A DNA stretch of 64,000 nt from Trifolium pratense (taxonomy: Eukaryota; Streptophyta; Magnoliopsida; Fabales; Fabaceae): assembly GCF_020283565.1 (NCBI RefSeq), contig NC_060059.1, positions 36,138,338 to 36,202,337 of the forward strand. Direction: 5' to 3'. A program made the position numbers and the translations under genes. Positions within the stretch are counted from its first letter, which is position 1. Every line of letters starts with the position of its first letter. The notes beneath the pieces were generated by a model. The model was not told the origin of the DNA. It ran no database searches and saw only the letters and a program-made list of their open reading frames with translations. Positions 50,301-60,700 of the stretch are shown piece by piece.

Positions 50301-52477
50301 ATATTTCATTACATTCAATTATTATATTTTATCATATTATTATTGGTGTCGTGCAATAACTCAAGCATAATCCGGGAGACGCAACCTGAAATAATTAAGA
50401 ACCAAAGTGAGAAGAAACATAAAGCTAGAAGTGCACTCTCGTTAGGTCCGCCTGATAATAAGGTAGGCGATTTTGATAATGATGGACGTTCGAACGCAAT
50501 TCTCAGGGTTGATTATGCTTGTGCTATACCGGAAACAACGCAAAAGATCGTGATAATGTCGGATGATGATTTTGATGAGATAGTCCGAGCAGACCTTCAA
50601 GTGATGAAACAAGTTGGTTGATATGGATAGGGAGAGAAGCCTTTCATAACTTCTATTAGTAAAAGTCAAAAGAAGAACAAATGATTGGCTAGGAGTGTTA
50701 CACTCGTTCTAGGGGTGTCACATCTCACATGTCCCTTTAAAATGAGAAGGTGTTTGGCAAATCGGAAACTAGAGTTTTTTGCGCATTGTAGAGATGGTTA
50801 CTTTTGGAGTTAGGTCTACCCTCACCCCCACCCCACCCACCCACCCCCCCCCCCACCACCACCACCCCCCATCTAGAAAATATTAGTGTCGTACAAACTA
50901 CTTAAACCTCTCACTAGGATAGTCTCATCCAGTGGCGGAACTAAGGAGTGGCTGGGGTTGTCACAACCCATCCAAAAAATAAAAAATTACATAACTAGCC
51001 TTAGTATTTTTATAAAATTACGAACTAATATATATTTGTTGGCTAATGTCACGGTGGACCACATTGACAAGTGATGTACCGAATATGAATTTTACAAAAT
51101 TCACTATTGGATTGAAAGTTTATATCGTATAGATCATCCATATATTTTTTTAATTTTTTTGAAAATCATTTGATGTGTTATTGAGACTCATCAAAATTTA
51201 CGTTATTTAATAAACCGTTAATCTTGATGTGTCTCAATAACATATCAAATGGTTTTCAGTTTTTCTAAATTTTTCTATGGATGATCTATATGATCTAAAC
51301 TTTCAATCCAACGATAGATTTTGCAAAATTCGTATTCTTTATAATGTTATTCGTGACTGGTCAACCATGGACCACTTGATGAAGTGGTCCTTATTAGAAT
51401 TTACCATATTTGTTTGGGAATAACAGTATTAAATTGAAATAATAGCTTAATGGTTGTTAACATGCTCATTAAACAAAATGTAAAATTCATCTTACTTGGA
51501 AAAAATTAAATGTTAATTAAACATATTTTTTTATGTCATTTCATACTTATAAGCTAGTTTAGCCACTAATTTTATCAAACAATACAAATTCAATGAGTTA
51601 GCTTATTCTCTATAAGCTAAAAGTTAGCTTATAAGTTATTGCCATAAGTTCATTCACTATAAATTAGCATATCAACTATTCGCTACTTTTTACAAAACAG
51701 AGCCTACATAAATTGATCAAAATATAGCTATTTAATGTTTCATAACCTTGCAGGTAGCAAGTGCCACAGCCACATTAGGAATGGTATTCACAGCATCAAT
51801 ATCAGTTGCACAATATTTCCTCTTGAATCGTTTTCCGGTTCCTTATGGTAAAATTATACTTCATGTTTTACATTTTTACAAACATAGTCATAAAATTCAA
51901 GTGTATACTTTTCAACTAATACATATCTTTCATCTTGATTTGTAGCTCTCTACCTTACTCTTGTAGCTACAATTGCTGCATACATAGGACAGAAAATCAT
52001 TGATAAGCTTGTCAATATCTTTCAAAGAGCTTCTTTGATTATCTTTGTCTTATCCTTCACAGTTCTTGTTAGTGCCATTGCACTAGGTGAGTACTAATGC
52101 TTATATTATAACAATTATTTGTGGACATAATTAAGTAGTTGATGTGTACGCAATTGCGAAAGAGGCCTCCACAAATTTTATAAAAATTTTCGTAAAAGTT
52201 TACCTGCATTTAATTGATGTGACTAAAATTGCAGTTGCGATGTGTTTGCAAAGGCCACCAAATTCTTCATAGCAAACTATTGCGGACTGCGATTTAAATT
52301 TTTTAACTATGGCTGATTAAGTTCTAGCATTTTTTGCAACATATCCTTCACTTGTATGATTTATTTTGACTAAAAGTTTCATTTGTATGATTGTGTATAG
52401 GTGGAGTAGGCATATCACATATGATTGAGAAGATTCAGAGGCATGAATACATGGGATTTGAGGATCTTTGCTACTAA
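44384..52477 (+). CDS. TauE/SafE family membrane protein, copy 2
   Basis: Same family and gene structure as copy 1. Exons: 44384-44566, 44681-44840, 47385-47585, 47690-47754, 48594-48621, 48779-48855, 48994-49089, 49854-49904, 50015-50236, 51754-51847, 51946-52086, 52401-52477. Joined frame 464 codons plus TAA, all junctions GT-AG. The start is MMRNVVLF; the first exon has six consecutive Ser codons against four in copy 1. Both glycine motifs are intact ([10 protein letters not shown] in exon 2; [10 protein letters not shown] in exon 9). Introns 2, 4 and 9 are much longer than in copy 1: intron 2 (2.5 kb) carries a SINE and a solo LTR; intron 9 (1.5 kb) carries an ORF-like insertion, a C-rich tract and a MITE. 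Closest to copy 3. Likely functional. Confidence 0.93.
46320..46453 (+). mobile_element. tRNA-derived SINE in intron 2 of TauE copy 2
   Basis: Head tagctcagttggtagggac (A box), then gtccgggttcgaacc (B box), a body with catctttaaggtgaat and ctactaggctacttgac, and a poly(A) tail. It is the best-preserved of three copies of this family in the window. The initial part mimics a tRNA but there is no anticodon arm or acceptor pairing. Copy 3 lacks it at this place. Confidence 0.75.
46774..47239 (+). mobile_element. Probable solo LTR in intron 2 of TauE copy 2
   Basis: Copy 3 reads straight through caatgtgtttgtaatttag at 61071-61089; copy 2 is interrupted there by 466 bp flanked by the exact 5-bp repeat TTTGT (46769-46773 and 47240-47244). 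The insert has a TATA box (cctatataag, about 46932) and an AATAAA-like word (aataaaattc, about 46993), the order of an LTR. It ends CCAACA but starts TCTTAAG rather than TG, so one terminal base may have mutated. Its last 140 bp is a GC-rich CCTGC-repeat stretch. Confidence 0.7.
50364..50879. other. Insertion with ORF-like segment in intron 9 of copy 2
   Basis: The DNA is absent from intron 9 of copy 1. A 24-bp phrase near attggtgtcgtgcaataac (50342-50362) is repeated imperfectly after it as attagtgtcgtacaaactac (about 50882-50902). Within it, bases about 50375-50621 stay open and end in TGA, with protein-like pieces such as [15 protein letters not shown] and [18 protein letters not shown] do not recognise a family. 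It may be a captured 3'-terminal coding fragment. The in-frame link to exon 9 upstream is not meaningful because it uses the wrong exon frame. Confidence 0.4.
50817..50872. repeat. C-rich tract in intron 9 of copy 2
   Basis: A run of CCCCACCC-type sequence with a stretch of about twelve C and several CCA repeats. The minus strand therefore has many G-runs and could form a G-quadruplex. Confidence 0.8.
51075..51345. mobile_element. Fold-back MITE in intron 9 of TauE copy 2
   Basis: Left arm phrases attggattgaaagtttat and catttgatgtgttattgag are answered by ctcaataacatatcaaatgg and aactttcaatccaac on the right, around a centre near 51210. It is related to the elements at 43.9 kb and 5.85 kb, and no coding is seen. 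A hAT-like terminus, cagtggcggaac, lies just before it at about 50931. Confidence 0.65.
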
Positions 52478-52675
52478 AATATATATATGATGTATAGATC
52501 ATAGAGGTTCATCTATTTGTTTGCCTTGGCCACACCCGGAAAGCTCTGTTTATATTTGTTTTTTTTCAATTTATTTACAATAGTTTGGGAATTTTTTATT
52601 ACTAAAAGCTATAAATGATCAGATGTATATGTTCTGTCATATTCGTCCTCCAAAGCTTAAATTACTAAAATTAAC
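52478..52675. other. 3' flank of TauE copy 2
   Basis: Conserved with the 3' flank of copy 1 (word caatagtttgggaattttt). No gene. Confidence 0.5.
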
Positions 52676-52872
52676 GGTTTGCGTTTTTTTTTATATGTTG
52701 TTAATTTTTATGTGTCGCAATAGCATATGAAATGATTTTGGATTTGTCTGAAATTTTACAAAAATGATTTATATGATATAAACTTTCAATCCAACGGTGA
52801 ACTTTATAAAAAAAAATTCGGTTAAAACGTTATTGAGAGGTGTAACATTTGGTGTCAAACTAGTTGATGTCA
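52676..52872. mobile_element. Half copy of the fold-back MITE
   Basis: Reads like the right arm of the 5845-6242 element: catatgaaatgattttgg, then actttcaatccaacggtg, then cgttattgagaggtgtaac and gtgtcaaactagttg. The left arm is missing. An (AT)n tract follows at 52877-52914. Confidence 0.75.
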
Positions 52873-52874
52873 TT

Positions 52875-52916
<42 letters not shown>

Positions 52917-53304
52917 CTTCTTTTAAGAAATTTTAAGTACTTGGAAAAATATATTTTAAAAAAAATTATCATCTATAAATATCTGTTAATATCCGCAAAT
53001 ATCTTAAAACCCACGGATTATCCGTTTAATGGAAACCCACACGGATATGGAGCGGATACGAATATCATATTTATCTCATGGAACACACACGGATATCATA
53101 TTATCCGCACATGGATATTTATTTGCATCCCTATGCATATGTTCCGGCATACTCATCCCGCAAAGCTTAAATTATTAAATGGAGATTGCATATTTACATT
53201 TGCCACCAATTAATAGTGAAGGATGACTTCTTTTTTTTATTCTTTTTTAAGTTGTGTATTGATCATAATTTTGAATAGAATAAGTGGGAAAAAAAAAATT
53301 GTTC

Positions 53305-53410
53305 AGGAAGTATAGTTCAGTTGCAAGCAATATGTAGGAATTACGGTTCAAATCTTGATACACCCGCTTAAAATATGATTTTTTAGTCACTAGACTATCT
53401 GACAAAAAAT
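53305..53410 (+). mobile_element. Degraded tRNA-derived SINE
   Basis: Same family as 46320-46453: tatagttcagttgcaagc head, acggttcaaatcttg B box, then gtcactagactatctgac and an A-rich tail. Confidence 0.6.
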
Positions 53411-53719
53411 AATAAATGAAAATTTGTTCACAAATTCTAGCCCAACTAACAAAAATATCAAGAAAGTTTCTCTTCCGACCCCATTCTTTTATACCCCCAA
53501 ACAGACGTTTTTGCCCTTGCAAGATATTTCGGGTTTTACGAACCGATTTTTCTTCATCGTTTAAAAATTTCAGTTAATAGAAATCGAAATTTTGTGCCGT
53601 TAAAAAAAAAAAACCGAAATTTTGTGTTCCAAATTTTGTGTTCCAAACTTCGATTGAGAGTGTAATAAATACAGCTTGTGAGGTAGTTGAAATGGGTTCC
53701 GTTATAGATACGATTCCAT

Positions 53720-53855
53720 CAAGAAGAAGAAGAAGAAGAAGAAGAAGAAGAAGAAGAAGAAGAAGAAGAAGAAGAAGAAGAAGAAGAAGAAGAAGAAGAA
53801 GAAGAAGAAGAAGAAGAAGAAGAAGAAGAAGAAGAAGAAGAAGAAGAAGAAGAAA
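53720..53855. repeat. (AAG)n microsatellite, about 45 repeats
   Basis: About 136 bp of perfect AAG/CTT trinucleotides. The poly-Arg and poly-Ser frames over it are translations of the repeat and not genes. Confidence 0.97.
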
Positions 53856-54249
53856 GGGTCGATGGTTGGAGTTGCGCCTCCGCCAACGAAAAAGAATGCA
53901 AAATTTGCACTTTATTCGGCGTAAATTTCCGAAAATTTAAAGTCTATGGAATGGTTTGCTGAATTTTTTCACTAAAACCAATAAGAAACAAAAAAATAAT
54001 GAATCTAATTAACGATTAAATTTGATGCAAAGATTAAAATGGCCTGGTGGTTGAGTTTGTAAATGATTTCAACATGTAATAGTTCCAATTATTAAGTTTT
54101 CCATAAAATGGCAATGTAGGATTTGTTGAAGCAATAACCTTGCACAGACAAGCAACGTGGTCTGCGATTAATCTATGGATACACATATCTTTTTTATGAA
54201 CAATCTATTGATATACATATAATATTTTATGATCATTGACAATATATAA

Positions 54250-54345
54250 TTATTATTATAGAGCCTCAAAATTTTAAATTGAGGCCTCCAAAATTTTGAG
54301 GCCCGATGCCGTTCGTCGCACACTCCGCACTTGTGTGGAGGCCGG
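54250..54345. mobile_element. hAT fragment upstream of TauE copy 3
   Basis: The phrase aaaattttgaggcccgatgcc followed by gtcgcacactccgcac is the reverse complement of the left end of the hAT element at 23110. No second terminus or target duplication was found, so this is a fragment. Confidence 0.6.
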
Positions 54346-54539
54346 GCCTCGGTTCATTGAGGGACAAAAAATCTTGTTTTTGTCTTGTCTATTGCCACCT
54401 AATTTGTCCAGTCTCATAACCAGTTTCAAATCAAACAGGATGCAACAAAAATTGTCCAATCCCCTATTTTTTAGCACATCAAACAGACTCTATATCATAT
54501 ACTCGTGTAGACCGATCTAACATATATTCGCATTTCTAA

Positions 54540-54798
54540 CTACAACTCTATTTCACCATCACTCCCCTTTTCATTTTTGAAAAATTAAATTAAATTTTGA
54601 ATCTTTCGATCATGTGTTCACGACTATTATATATATGAGAATGAATGAAGTGGGGTAAGGAAAACCTACTAGCTATCAATGTATGGACCCTTTCATATAT
54701 ATGAAAGATATTTTCTTCCATTTCTGCTCTCACATAGTTTCAACAAAAAGTTTACATCTATCTTTCCAGGCTGGTTAGCATTTCATCATTGAAGAGTC
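54540..54798 (+). promoter_or_regulatory. Proximal promoter of TauE copy 3
   Basis: Aligns with DNA left of the Helitron (33535-33639), then directly with DNA right of it (38506-38565), and then with 39515-39600. It therefore preserves the uninterrupted ancestral order. A TATA-like atatatgaaag sits at 54697-54707, about 100 bp before the ATG, as in copy 2. The word tttccaggctgg about 30-40 bp before the ATG is conserved in all three copies. Confidence 0.6.
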
Positions 54799-57700
54799 AT
54801 GATGAGAAATGTGGTTTTGTTTTCATTCATTCTTTTGTTTGTTCTTCTCATTATTTTTTGTGCTAATAGAACATTCAAAAATGAAGAATCATCATCATCA
54901 TCATGGTTAATGAATGAAGCACAATCTTTTTATCATCATGTCAAAGCTAATAGTCATTCAGGTTATGAACATATTTGGCCAGTAAGTTTTTTGCATCCAT
55001 AACTTTGTTATTTGTATTAAATATTAATTCTTCTAAGTTTGTATTTCATATATAAATGTGTGATTATGTATGAACATAGAATTTTATTGTTCAATTATTA
55101 ATTAATAGGATATGGAATTTGGATGGAAAATTATTGTTGGTACCTTGATTGGAATATTTGGAGCTTCATTTGGAAGTGTTGGTGGAGTTGGTGGTGGTGG
55201 CATCTTTGTTCCAATGTTAATCTTGATTATTGGATTTGATGCAAAATCAGCTGCTGCTATTTCAAAATGTAAGAACCTATCACTAGATCTCTATAAAGCA
55301 TTTACCTCTTTAGAAAGTTCTATTTTCTGAATGGATCTTGAAATTGGTTTTGTGAAATGGGAATAAATAAATCATCCGTTTAGTACATAAAGTATGTTTT
55401 TAAAAAAAAAAGTTTAACTTTCTCCAATTTAATTCATAAAGTATATAAATATAAAGAGTAGTTTCTAAAGTATATAAAGTCAATTTAATCTCTGTCGTTA
55501 ATATATTAGAAACTATATTGATAAATTTTTATATACTGTTATGATTTAAGAATAGAGAGGGAATTGAAAGAAAAGATTCTTCATTATTGAATAGAATGAA
55601 TTGTTCTTACACTAACATCACTTATATACAATCATAGAGGATCTACCATAAGCTAAGCTACACTATCTACATGATAACTTGTGCTACAAGTTAGTTACAA
55701 ATTGTTAGCTATACAATGTATAATGCAACTTAGGCTTGATCATGAGCATCACTTAACATCCTCCCACAAGCTGATGCTTGGTATATGTCAAGCAATCCAA
55801 GCTTGGACAAGAGATTGTTAAACTTTGGTGCAGGCAATGCTTTTGTCAGAAAATCTGCTAGCTGATCATGTGTTGAAATAGGAAGCAATCTCATCAAGCC
55901 TTCTTGTACCTTCTCTCTAACAAGATGACAGTCAATCTCTATATGTTTAGTCCTTTCATGAAAGACAGGATTGGAAGCTATGTGTAAGGCACTCTGGTTG
56001 TCACAGAACAACACTGGCTGTTTGGAACTTTCAATGTGTAAATCTTTCAGCAAGTATAGCAGCCATGTTAATTCACAAGTTGCTGAAGATAGTGCTCTAT
56101 ATTCTGCTTCAGAGGATGATTTGGATATAGTTGACTGCTTCTTAGCTTTCCATGAAACTAGTGATGAACCTAAGAAGAAGCAATATCCAGTTGTTGATTT
56201 CCTTGTATCTAAACACCCTGCCCAGTCAGCATCTGAGTATCCAAGGAGATGCATATCTGTGTTTCTGTGGAACATGAGGCCTCTACCAGGATTGTGCTTG
56301 AGATATCTAATGACTCTACAAGCTGCTTTGTAGTGTGTCACAGTAGGGTTATGCAAGAACTGACTTAACTGTTGTGTTGCATATGTTATATCAGGCCTAG
56401 TGTTGGTGAGATATAACAATTTCCCTACAAGTCTCCTGTACAAGCTTATATCTTCAAATGGCTTCCCATTGTCTTGATGTAGCTTGATAGAGGGATCCAG
56501 AGGTGTAGATGCAGGTTTGGAGCCAAGCAAACCTGAGTCATTGAGCAGATCAAGACAGTATTTCCTCTGAGAAATGCTGATGCCTTCTTTAGAATGAGCA
56601 ACTTCTAATCCAAGAAAGTACTTCACAACTCCCAAATCCTTGATTTTGAAGTTGTGATCCAGAATAGTTTTGATTCTATCTATCTCTTGCATATTAGTGC
56701 CAGCCAATATCACATCATCAACATATATAAGTAATGCAGTGAAGTTGTTTTGTTGACTGAGTGTGAATAATGAATAATCAGAGGTGGATTGTGTATATCC
56801 CTCCCTGACTAACAAAGATGTAAGCTTTTCATACCACTTTCTGCTGGCTTGTTTCAAGCCATACAAACTCTTGAGCAGCTTACATACTTGGTTAGGCTTA
56901 GTGCACTGAACACCATCTGGTATTTGCATATAAACATTCTCCTGTAAATCTCCATGCAAGAAGGCATTATTGACATCCAACTGATGTAAGAACCACCCTT
57001 TAATAGATGCAATGGCAAGAAGCATTCTAACTGTAGTGAGTTTAGCAACAGGTGAGAAAGTGTCAAAGAAATCAAGACCTTCTACCTGGTTATAGCCTTT
57101 AGCTACAAGTCTGGCCTTGTATCTCTCTATGGTGCCATCAGACTTGTGCTTAATTTTGTAAACCCACTTGTTACCAATTGGCTTAACATTAGGTGGTAAA
57201 TCTACAATCTTCCAAGTGCCAGTACGAGCCAATGCCTCAAGCTCAGAATTCATAGCTTGTATCCAATGTTCTGATTTACAAGCTTCAGTATAGGTTTTAG
57301 GTTATGTGTGTTGTGTGAGAGACATTGTGTAGACACTATGTGAAGAAGACAAATGATCTAAAGAATGAAATGAGGAGATAGGATAGAGAATACCTGGAGA
57401 TGATGGCTGTGTGGATGAATCTGAAGAACTGCATACATAATCAGACAGATAGGAAGGTTTATGCTTTATCCTGTCAGGCCTAACCAATGGTGAAGTAGCA
57501 GTTGGTGTAGAGTTAGGTAAATTATGTTGTTGGTCAGGTGTGTTAGGAGGTGAGTCATTTGGTGGTGTAATGGCAGAAGTGTCAAAGTATTGAGTTGAAT
57601 TATCTGGTGAGGGAGTGATGGAATCACTGTCAAGGATTGAATGGTAATGCCAATGGTTTTTGGAATTGTTGGTGGTATAAGGTAAAATATGATCAAAATG

Positions 57701-60700
57701 TTTGACATTTCTTGAAATGAAAATGTCTCTGGATTCAAGATCAAAAAGGATGGTGCCTTTGACACCTTGCTTGTAGCCTAAGAAAATGCATTTTCTACCC
57801 CTTGGTGATAGTTTTGTTCTATTAGCAGTTAAAGTAGATGCATATGCAAGAGAACCAAATACTTTCAAATCATTTAAATCAGGTAAAGATTGATGCAACA
57901 TTTCATATGGTGATTTATTTTCAAGTACAAGTGTGGGAATTCTATTAATGATGTATGCAGCATGTAATACAGCATAAGACCAGAAATTTTTAGGCAAATT
58001 TGACTGATATAAAAGAGCTCTACCAATGTTCAAAAGATGTTGATGTTTCCTCTCCACTCTACCATTTTGTTGTGGAGATTCTACACAACTTGTTTGATGT
58101 AAAATGCCATTAGAAGAGTAGTAATCATGCATTAGAAACTCAGGTCCATTATCAGACCTAACAATTTTGACTTGGTGATTATATTGAGTTTTTATCATTT
58201 TGAGTAAAGTTACTATATGAGTTCTAGTTTCAGCTTTAGATTTCATTAAGATAATCCATGTAAATCTGCTATAATCATCTACAGCAGTTAGAAAATATGA
58301 ATAACCATGAACAGATTTTATTGATATAGGGCCCCAAATGTCAAAATGAATTACATCATAAGCAGCAACTGCTTTATTAAAACTATTACCATAAGGCAAT
58401 TTCTTAAACCTAGCAAGGTGACAAATGTCACATATTCCTTTATGATCTGCTATTACATAAGGGAACTTATTTTTCATACTAACAAGTCTATGATGGGAGG
58501 GGTGCCCTAATCTAAAATGCCATATAGCTGTTTTGGGAATGGTGGCATGGTTAGAACCATCAATGGAAGCAACATGAGCCAATCTATCTGTGAGTTTAAG
58601 GTGATACAGGCCTTCATGCTCATCACCAGAACCAATCATCTTCAAGCACTTCTTGTCCTGAATGACACATTGTGAACCAGTGAAATTAACAATGTAATTA
58701 GATGAACTACAAAGTTTGGACACAGCAATTAAATTGATTGAAAAAGCAGGCACATATAGAACATCATGAATGACTAATTTTGAAGAAAAATTAACAATAC
58801 CAGAATATTTGGCAATTGCAAAATTTCCATTAGGCAATTTAATGTGAATAGGATTGATTTCAATATATGATTGAAACCAAGATAATGAGTTGCATATGTG
58901 GTGACTAGCACCTGAATCAATGATCCAAGTGCCAAGAACACATGCATTATGAGAAGAAAGATGAATACCTTTGTGAATCACTGATGAATGATCAGTGATG
59001 ATGGAAGAACCAACCTGATTGGAGCTTGCAGAACCAACATTGGATGCAAGATTAGAATTCTGAAGGAGAGTCATGAGCTTATCATACTGATCTTGAGAGA
59101 GTGATGGAGGAGTAGGAGCAACATTAGAATCAACACTACCTCCCTCAGCTGCAACATTATGAGCAGATGAAAACTTCTTCATGTGTGGTGGTACACCATT
59201 CTTTTTGAAGCAATTTTCAACCACATGATTGTCCTTTCCACAGTAAGAACAACTACGAGTAGAAGATTTGGAACTAGAAGAAGGTTTTGCAGATCTTGCA
59301 GCATTAACCAAAATCTTAGAATCATCAATTTCAGCAAAGTTACCTTGGCGTTCATGCTGGATAACTAAGGAGAAAACTCGGTTAATTGGAGGAAGAGGCT
59401 CCATGATCAAGATCTGTGACCTAACAGTAGAGAAATTCTCATTCAAACCAGTTAGGAAACGAACGGTTTGAAGCAAGATGTGATTTCTACGCGCAGACCT
59501 CATAGCTTCGCAAACACAGCGCTGACGGCAAGTGCAAGAAGGAATTGGAAGATACAATTCTAATTCCTCCCAAAGAGTCTTGAGTTCAGAGTAGAAATCA
59601 GTTACAGAACGATTATCTTGTTTCAAAGCATAGATTTCTTGTTGAAGTTCAGAGATACGAACCAAATCACCTTGCGAGAAACGTTCACGAAGATCATTCC
59701 ATATATCAATGGCGTTCTCCATGAATACGACAGATTGAGCAATCGAAGGAGAAATGGAGTTCAAAATCCAAGATGAGATCAGCTGATTGCAACGATGCCA
59801 AGCACGATAGGCAGGATCAAAGTCATCGTCCGGCATTGGAAGAGCACCGGTGATGAAATCAAGCTTCATCTTCGCACCGAGCGCACGTTTCATAGAACGT
59901 GACCAAGAATGGTAGTTAGCACCGGTGAGAAGAGGAGTAACGATAACAGAGGAAGGTCCATCGCCGGGATGGACATAGTAAGGAGAAGAATTGTCAAGAA
60001 CTGGATCAGGTTGAGCTCGAACCATGATGAAAAACGGTTACGGCGGCGGAAGAAAACGGTTACGGTGGTGGAAAAACGGTTAGGATCTTGAAGGCGGATG
60101 ATACCATGTTATGATTTAAGAATAGAGAGGGAATTGAAAGAAAAGATTCTTCATTATTGAATAGAATGAATTGTTCTTACACTAACATCACTTATATACA
60201 ATCATAGAGGATCTACCATAAGCTAAGCTACACTATCTACATGATAACTTGTGCTACAAGTTAGTTACAAATTGTTAGCTATACAATGTATAATGCAACT
60301 TAGGCTTGATCATGAGCATCACTTAACATATACTTTAACAACTAGGATTGTATCTAAAACATCAGAAATTCTTTGATAGGCACAATCACAAATAATACTA
60401 TTTAGGCACACACACATCAAAGATTTTTTTTTAAAATATAAATGATTTAGTCACATCAACTATTATTAATTAATTTATTTATATTTAACTTTTTCAAAAA
60501 TATGTATGTGTGCCCAAGGATATTTGGTTTAGGCTTGTGCCTATGTAAGTGTTACTCCTAAAACATATCTAAAACAGAGTAAAGACGACGATAGTCCTAA
60601 ATCTTCCAAAATTAAGGTTCCACAATAATTTTTTTAAAGATATATTGATATTGTCAAACAAAAAAAAAAGTGTGTATCATGATACACTTTTTTTTTTGTT

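Larger units (their letters stand above)
55537..60328 (-). mobile_element. Near-complete Ty1-copia element, 4,792 bp
   Basis: Flanked by the exact 5-bp duplication TATAC (55532-55536 and 60329-60333). Both LTRs are 222 bp and identical by eye. The order on the minus strand is LTR, primer-binding site, gag, protease, integrase, reverse transcriptase, RNase H, polypurine tract, LTR: the Ty1-copia order. The coding frame is uninterrupted except for one in-frame TAA. TauE copy 2 shows the empty target (atatactttaataactagg near 45341). The element lies antisense to its host gene. Identical LTRs imply a very recent insertion. Confidence 0.95.

Noticed and set aside
53638..53940. 100-codon poly-Arg frame and matching poly-Ser frame on the other strand
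   Set aside because: Pure translation of the (AAG)n microsatellite; no flanking motif.
55971..56333. Plus-strand 120-codon frame
   Set aside because: Antisense shadow of the copia RT/RNase H frame.
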